A stretch of 64,000 bases of DNA from Symbiotaphrina buchneri (taxonomy: Eukaryota; Ascomycota; Symbiotaphrinales; Symbiotaphrinaceae): contig BCIG01000005.1 of the NCBI GenBank assembly GCA_001599915.1, positions 785,030 through 849,029 on the forward strand, read 5' to 3'. Positions 59,368 to 64,000 of this stretch are shown here, piece by piece. Each line of letters opens with the position of its first letter. Position 1 is the stretch's first letter. Both the position numbers and the translations under genes were made by a program. The notes beneath the pieces were generated by a model. That model did not search any database. It saw nothing but the letters and a program-made list of their open reading frames with translations, and was not told where the DNA came from.

Positions 59368-60843
59368 ATGACGGCACCACCCAGCCACACCCACCAGCTC
59401 TCATCCTTCCTCTCGCGTCTGACATACGAGCAGCCTCCACCCGCGGTGATCCTGCACGCCAAACGCTGCATCCTCAACGCCCTCGGCTGTTCGCTCGGGT
59501 CCTCCAACAGCAGTCCGCGCCGCAAAGCCCTGGCTGCCTTTCTCGAACCACACGTCGCAAGCACCAGCTCGCACCAAGCCAGCATCCTAGGCCGCTCTGA
59601 ACGTACCGGTGTTCAAACCGCGGCTCTCCTGAACGGCATCGCCTTTACGGCTGCCGACTATGATGATACGCATCTCCGCACCGTCATCCATCCGTCGGGC
59701 ACGGGACTGGCAGCTGTGCTGGCGTGGGCTGAAGCGAATGGGTTGACGGGGAAGGAGGTCATTTTGGCGTTCGTGGTGGCCGTGGAGACGCAGCTGGCTG
59801 TGGGGAACGCGATCTCTCCGTCACATTATGCAAGCGGATGGTATGTACCACGTGCATAATATCTACGTCCCTGTGGCAATACCGGACAGGTAACTTTACA
59901 ATGGACTAGGCACATCACTGGCACAACAGGCTCCTTCGGCGCAGCAGCCGGGGTAGCGAAGTTGATGCATCTACCGGCAGAGCAATTTGCAGCCGCATTA
60001 GGCCACGCTGCCAGCATGGCGTCTGGGATCTTCGCTGCCTCCGGCACCGACACAAAGACACTGCATATGGGCCGGGCCGCGCAGAACGGGATCGTTGCCG
60101 CGATGCTTGCGCAGCAGGGTTTCATAAGCGCGGCAGCTCCGATCGAAGCGTGGGCACAACTAGTCTCTAGCACGGTAGACGTGGAGCAAATATCCGCCAT
60201 AGCGCGAGGTGGGGACTGGCAGATCCTGCAGAACACGTTCAAGCCTTATCCGTGCGGCATTGTGATCCATCCGTTGATTGACGGGTGTCTGGAGATGTTC
60301 AAGAGGGTTTTCCAGGGCAGGGGTCAAGAGAGCGTGGGAGAGGTCCAGAAGTCATTGGATGATCTGGTCGAGCTGCAAGTCGAAGTTAACCCCCAATGCG
60401 TGCGCCTCTGCAACATACGTCACCCACGCAGCGGGCTTGAGACGATCTTCTCCCTCTACCACGCCTGCGCAGTGGCGCTTGTTCACGGCCTCGCCGGGCC
60501 AGCAGAGTTCTCAGATGAGGTGGCAACAACTGATGAAGCGGTGGAACGGGTGCGGGAATTGATTCAAGTGCAGACGGACGAGAACATCCGCGATGATGAG
60601 GCCAGATTGCGCTTCACGATCCGTGGTCGTGGGAATACACAGGATATAGTCGAAGATATCCATGTGGAACATGCCACTGGATCTTTAAAGAATCCTATGA
60701 CGAAACAAAAGCTGGAGACGAAATTTCTCCAGCAGGCGCGGGAGGTGTTGGGCGTGGAGGGTTCGCAGACGGCAATGAACGCTTGCTGGGACCTGGACAC
60801 CGTCACCGACATCGGTTCCTTTGTGAGATTGTTTTGTACATAG
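59368..60843 (+). CDS. MmgE/PrpD family protein (2-methylcitrate dehydratase-like)
   Basis: Two exons (59368-59840, 59910-60843) give 468 residues. Family landmarks are HAKRCILNALGCSLG, NGIAFTAADYDDTHLRTVIH (active-site DDTH region), HPSGTGLAAVLA, HITGTTGSFGAAAGVAKL, MGRAAQNGIVAAMLAQQGF and FKPYPCGIVIHPLIDG. Members dehydrate 2-methylcitrate or, in the itaconate branch, decarboxylate cis-aconitate; the motifs do not decide between them. No mitochondrial targeting peptide is obvious, which argues against a housekeeping methylcitrate-cycle enzyme. It is divergent from a damaged Zn2Cys6 gene. Intact. Confidence 0.88.
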
Positions 60844-61352
60844 AAATACCACAGAATAAATCAAGCAAACAATAAAGTAGCAATTGCAAAGCGTTGAGTG
60901 GTTGCTTTGCCCGCAGTATAAACGCTGAGATACAATCTCGGAGCGGTAGTGTGACCCTAACCGAAAAGGGCAGTTGGACGAGGGAGATCTCAGATAAGGT
61001 TGTGCAGAACCGCGGTTTAGGGTAGCCACGTTCTGGGAGCATTTAGGGCCGGGAGACTCCATCAGGTTCTCGTCCAGTTGCCCATTCGAGCAGCTTTGTA
61101 GAAGATAACGGAGATCTGTCATGTTGAATGCGGGGTATAGCTGCTTTTCCTTAGTCTCCGGCCCACACCCTGTTATTTCCGTGACCCGCCTCTTGCATCT
61201 CTTCTGGCTTCCTCTTCTGTGAACAGCGCCTGCCCCCCCCTTTCGGAAACCTACAGGTGTACCAGCAGGATAAACTTCCGAAAACACGTCACAGTCATTC
61301 CGCCATCCCTCTGCCCGGCCTCAGCACGAGACACCCCCATCGTCAACGCATC
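60844..61352. other. Intergenic, no gene seen
   Basis: 509 bases holding the 3' end of the PrpD-type gene and the promoter of the HRI1-like gene. Confidence 0.55.
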
Positions 61353-62116
61353 ATGTCCGCCCTCCTAAGCACCCGCGTCTCCCTTCGTTGGGGCGACGAG
61401 CCTCCATATGAAGATACAGACACGCTGGTAGTCAACGTCGGCTCTTATTTCGTCGACCTGCGCGTGCGTCTCGCCGATGGCTCTCTTGACTAGGGCATGG
61501 CCGGCCGCCGCACCATCACGTCCCAAGATCCCCGTACGCGTACCTCCTCCCCAAGAACAAAGACAGCAATTACTGATCGATGACAACAGTGACATGCCGC
61601 TGGCATAAGATCGTGGATAACTCCGATGGCTGCGTCGACGACAATGCGTCCTTCAGAACCCTCCCCAACGGCGACGCGCTAGAATACGGCAGCATCCCGT
61701 TCCCCGGCCCGGAAGACCCTCCGAAGAACTTCGAGGAGGTCTGGCGATCGCTAGAAGCGCCCTCGTCACCGCTCAGCAAGCGGGCATGGATCCTACAGAG
61801 CGTCCAGGAGGGCGACGAGATGATAGAGCACGTGGACGAGAAGACACCGGCGGGAACGAGGGTGGTGTTTCTGGCACGATGCGGAGGGGCGTTTCTGGCG
61901 ATGAGGAAGACGAGGGGGAAGGAGGATTTTGCGGCGAGGCGGGAGGAGTGGGATGAGCAGCGGAAACAGTGGACAGGAAAATATACTATTGGTGATGTCT
62001 CGGGGCTGTTGAGTCTGGGGGATGGAGGTGTTATGCGGGATGAGCAGTGGAAGGAAGGAGAGCAGGTGCTAGTGGGCGGGCAAAGATATGTCGTTCGTGG
62101 TGTTCAAGCATTGTAA
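61353..62116 (+). pseudogene. HRI1-like protein with a premature amber codon
   Basis: Two exons (61353-61533, 61590-62116) give 235 codons, matching the fungal HRI1 family in length and layout. The start reads MSALLSTRVSLRWGDEPPYE, then SYFVDLRVRL and, after the stop, MAGRRT. The second exon reads CRWHKIVDNS, FRTLPNGDALEYGSIPFPG and YTIGDVSGLLSLG. An in-frame TAG (61491-61493) stands where the family has Trp in an LDWAxAG motif, consistent with TGG to TAG. The remainder is open and correctly spliced, so the lesion is recent or a base error. HRI1 proteins have a beta-barrel fold of unclear cellular role. Confidence 0.72.
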
Positions 62117-62778
62117 AGTTTCCCAGCTGGAAAATAATATCCATGACGAGCGCAGTTTATAGAAAAAGGAAGGACAATGATACAGATGAACCGATTATCA
62201 TAGTGAAGGCCTGCCTCCCAGAGTGAAGTCCCTTGGGTGTATCCGTGTATTCCCCATCCATCGCTGCACACACTTTTCTTTGCTCCTATCCATCGATGAT
62301 CACATACCGGTCGCCAGCACCTGCCCACACCGCGCATCTCGATGGATTATCAGCGCCCAGTACGATAATTTGCTAAAATATTCAAGTCAGCGTGACGTCC
62401 AAGCGTCATGGCCAAGAGATAAATCCGTCGGGATCAGACAGGCGTTAGCCCGAAAGAGAAAGTGCACGAGAAAACCCTTCGTCCCTAGCACCGCTCCAGA
62501 CCCGGCCCGCGCCTTGGCGGCCGGGCATTGGTGGGAAACCTTCGAGAAACAGGGGCCGCTTCGACGGACTCCAAGGGTAAATGCGTCTCGGTCGTGTCAG
62601 AGTGATGAGTCCCGATAGCTGGACTGTAGATAACACCTCCTGCTACCGCGCTTGGCAGGGTGTGAATATGTTATAAGGAGTCCGCTGTTCCTTTCGGTCG
62701 ATGCAGATGTTGAGCATCGAAGCCGCTTGAATTTTCAACAATCTCGAAGTTTTCTCCAGATAGACCTTTTCGGTCACA
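62117..62778. other. Intergenic / promoter of the MFS gene
   Basis: 662 bases without a supported gene. Confidence 0.55.
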
Positions 62779-63986
62779 ATGGCGTCTCAGACGGTCGACC
62801 CCGAGAAGCAAGTGCAGCCCTTTGGTACCGGAAACGATGAAGCAGTGGGAGACGCGAGAGCAGTCAAGCTCGATCCCAACGGCGCTCCCCTCTTCCCCGA
62901 CCCGACCAACGATGACATGGACCCGCTGAACTGGCCCAAATGGCGCAAAGACGTCTGCATCGCCATCGTGATGTGGGCCTACTTCCTGTTCACGTAAGTC
63001 GTCCAGCCATCGACCCTACACCTCATCGTCGAAGCCTACTTACTGACCATCCTGCCCCAGTTATGTCACAGCCGCGCCTATTCCGGCATTCGGGTTGCTC
63101 GAGGAGCAGTTCAACGCTACCTATACGCAGGTGAACTGGAGTTTCGCCATTCCGTCGCTGGGTCTGGCCCTCGGCCCGCTGTTCTTCTCCTCATTCGCGG
63201 ATATCTACGGTCGACGTATCGTCATGATCTTCGGCACTATCGTCGCCATGGTGGCCACCGGCTGCACCTCGCTCCATGGCATTAGCTTCAGCTCGTACAT
63301 GGCCGCCCGCTTCTTCCAGGGCTTTGGCGCCAGCCCGGCATGCACAGTCGGTTTGAGCATCATCAACGATATCTCGTGGCAGCATGAGCGTGGCTTCCGC
63401 GTTGGCTTATGGGTCATGGCGATTGATCTGGGAGGATTCGTTGGACCCCTGAGTACGTGCCCTTCCAACCTCATTGACATCGTTCGTCGTCCCTAACTAA
63501 CACATCATTGTAGTCGGCGGCTTCTTCTCGCTGATCGATCAATACTGGGTCCAATACCACGTCATCATCTTCTTCGGCGTGCTCCTCCTCCTCGAAATCT
63601 TCTTCCTGCCTGAAACACTCTACCCGCGTGCCTACGTGCTGACCTGCGCCACGCCGCGAGAACAATCCGACAAAGAAGGCTCCATCACGTCTACCGACGT
63701 CGACATCAAGCGCACACAGCAGCTGGCGTATATCAACTTCCGCAAAGTGCCGGGCATCAACCACCCGAAGCCGTGGGACACGATGGTGCACTTTGTGCGC
63801 ATGTTCGCCTTCCCGACCGTGGTTGTAAGCATCTTCTCCTACGTCTTCCTGCAGTACTGGTGGGTGCTGTCACTGCTCACCATGGAGCCCGGGTTAGGGT
63901 TAGGGTTGCTTACATCGCCTAGAGCAGCGCGTTTGCGTGTCTGTCCGGCGTTGGTGGTGGTTAAGTTCGACGACTTCTTGGTTTGA
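62779..63986 (+). pseudogene. MFS transporter (DHA1-type), truncated at a telomeric repeat
   Basis: Exons 62779-62993, 63061-63452 and 63514-63890 encode the first half of a transporter. MDPLNWPKWRKD before helix 1 is typical of fungal DHA1 drug/metabolite exporters. Motif A appears as FADIYGRRIVMIFG and motif C-like Gly residues as AIDLGGFVGPLIGGFF. Helices 1-6, the central loop (YINFRKVPGINHPKPWDT) and helix 7 (IFSYVFLQYWWVLSLLTMEP) are present. In relatives MEP is followed by AAY and five more helices; here the next bases are GGGTTAGGGTTAGGGTT, after which the frame runs into unrelated codons and stops at 63986. About 150 residues are missing, so transport activity is unlikely. Confidence 0.8.
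63891..63907 (+). repeat. Interstitial telomeric repeat (TTAGGG)
   Basis: GGGTTAGGGTTAGGGTT, nearly three units of the standard ascomycete telomere repeat, with the G-rich strand pointing right. It abuts the broken MFS coding sequence without any extra bases. Confidence 0.92.
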
Positions 63987-64000
63987 AGTGACTTTTTGGT
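63908..64000. other. Unassigned sequence right of the telomeric repeat
   Basis: 93 bases with no recognised similarity to the MFS family or anything else in the window. Confidence 0.5.

Noticed and set aside
37738-61493. Stop-codon reassignment to explain in-frame TAG and TGA codons
   Set aside because: TAG and TGA serve as normal terminators in several intact genes here (for example the hydantoinase and rhodopsin-like genes).
1491-62778. tRNA genes in the intergenic regions
   Set aside because: Scanned by eye for B-box-like GGTTCGANTCC on both strands; the few partial matches lack an A-box and cloverleaf at the right distance.

Overview
The window is nuclear DNA of a filamentous ascomycete (Pezizomycotina). 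Genes are split by many short GT-AG introns of about 45-100 nt. The gene types are typical of that group: Zn2Cys6 regulators, a fungal rhodopsin-like membrane protein, a HeLo-domain protein, a sedolisin, a fructosyl-amino-acid-oxidase-like flavoprotein and a LaeA-like methyltransferase N-terminus. The only telomere-like repeat is TTAGGG. Species cannot be named. All gene models below were built by hand from reading frames, splice sites and remembered family motifs; no search was run.

Layout. 1-10.8 kb: amidase (5' cut by the window edge), rhodopsin-like membrane protein, hydantoinase/oxoprolinase-DUF917 fusion, TetX-like flavin monooxygenase. 10.8-20.4 kb: a 9.6-kb gene desert in front of a three-repeat MYB factor with a polyglutamine tract (20.4-22.0 kb). 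23-29 kb: PuuE/allantoinase-like deacetylase, Rax1-like RGS membrane protein and Ure2-like glutathione S-transferase, all on the minus strand. 29.3-43.1 kb: 5-oxoprolinase-like protein (-), Dal5-like permease (+), Zn2Cys6 regulator (-), fructosyl amino acid oxidase-like enzyme (+), cytochrome P450 (+). 43.4-48.3 kb: a head-to-head pair, HeLo-pseudokinase (-) and kinase-ankyrin (+), both broken. 48.5-54.6 kb: secreted Ser/Thr-rich protein joined in frame to the N-terminus of a LaeA-like methyltransferase, then a sedolisin peptidase. 56.1-63.9 kb: SDR, Zn2Cys6 regulator, MmgE/PrpD enzyme, HRI1-like protein and an MFS transporter cut off at a short interstitial telomeric repeat.

How the genes may work together. 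Amidase, two hydantoinase/oxoprolinase proteins, a PuuE-like deacetylase, a Dal5-like permease, an amino-sugar/amino-acid oxidase and a Zn2Cys6 regulator fit scavenging of nitrogen from amides, cyclic amides, ureides and glycated amino acids. Three promoters (around 5.0, 34.1 and 39.1 kb) carry far more HGATAR sites, the AreA/Nit2 target, than chance predicts. The 43-48 kb pair resembles the animal RIPK/MLKL arrangement: an active-type kinase beside a HeLo domain joined to a pseudokinase.

A second theme is damage. Nine of the loci carry a frameshift, in-frame stop, internal deletion, lost zinc ligand, fusion or truncation. Most lie right of 32 kb. Natural decay and assembly error (three N bases are present at 24,997-25,002) cannot be told apart from the sequence alone.
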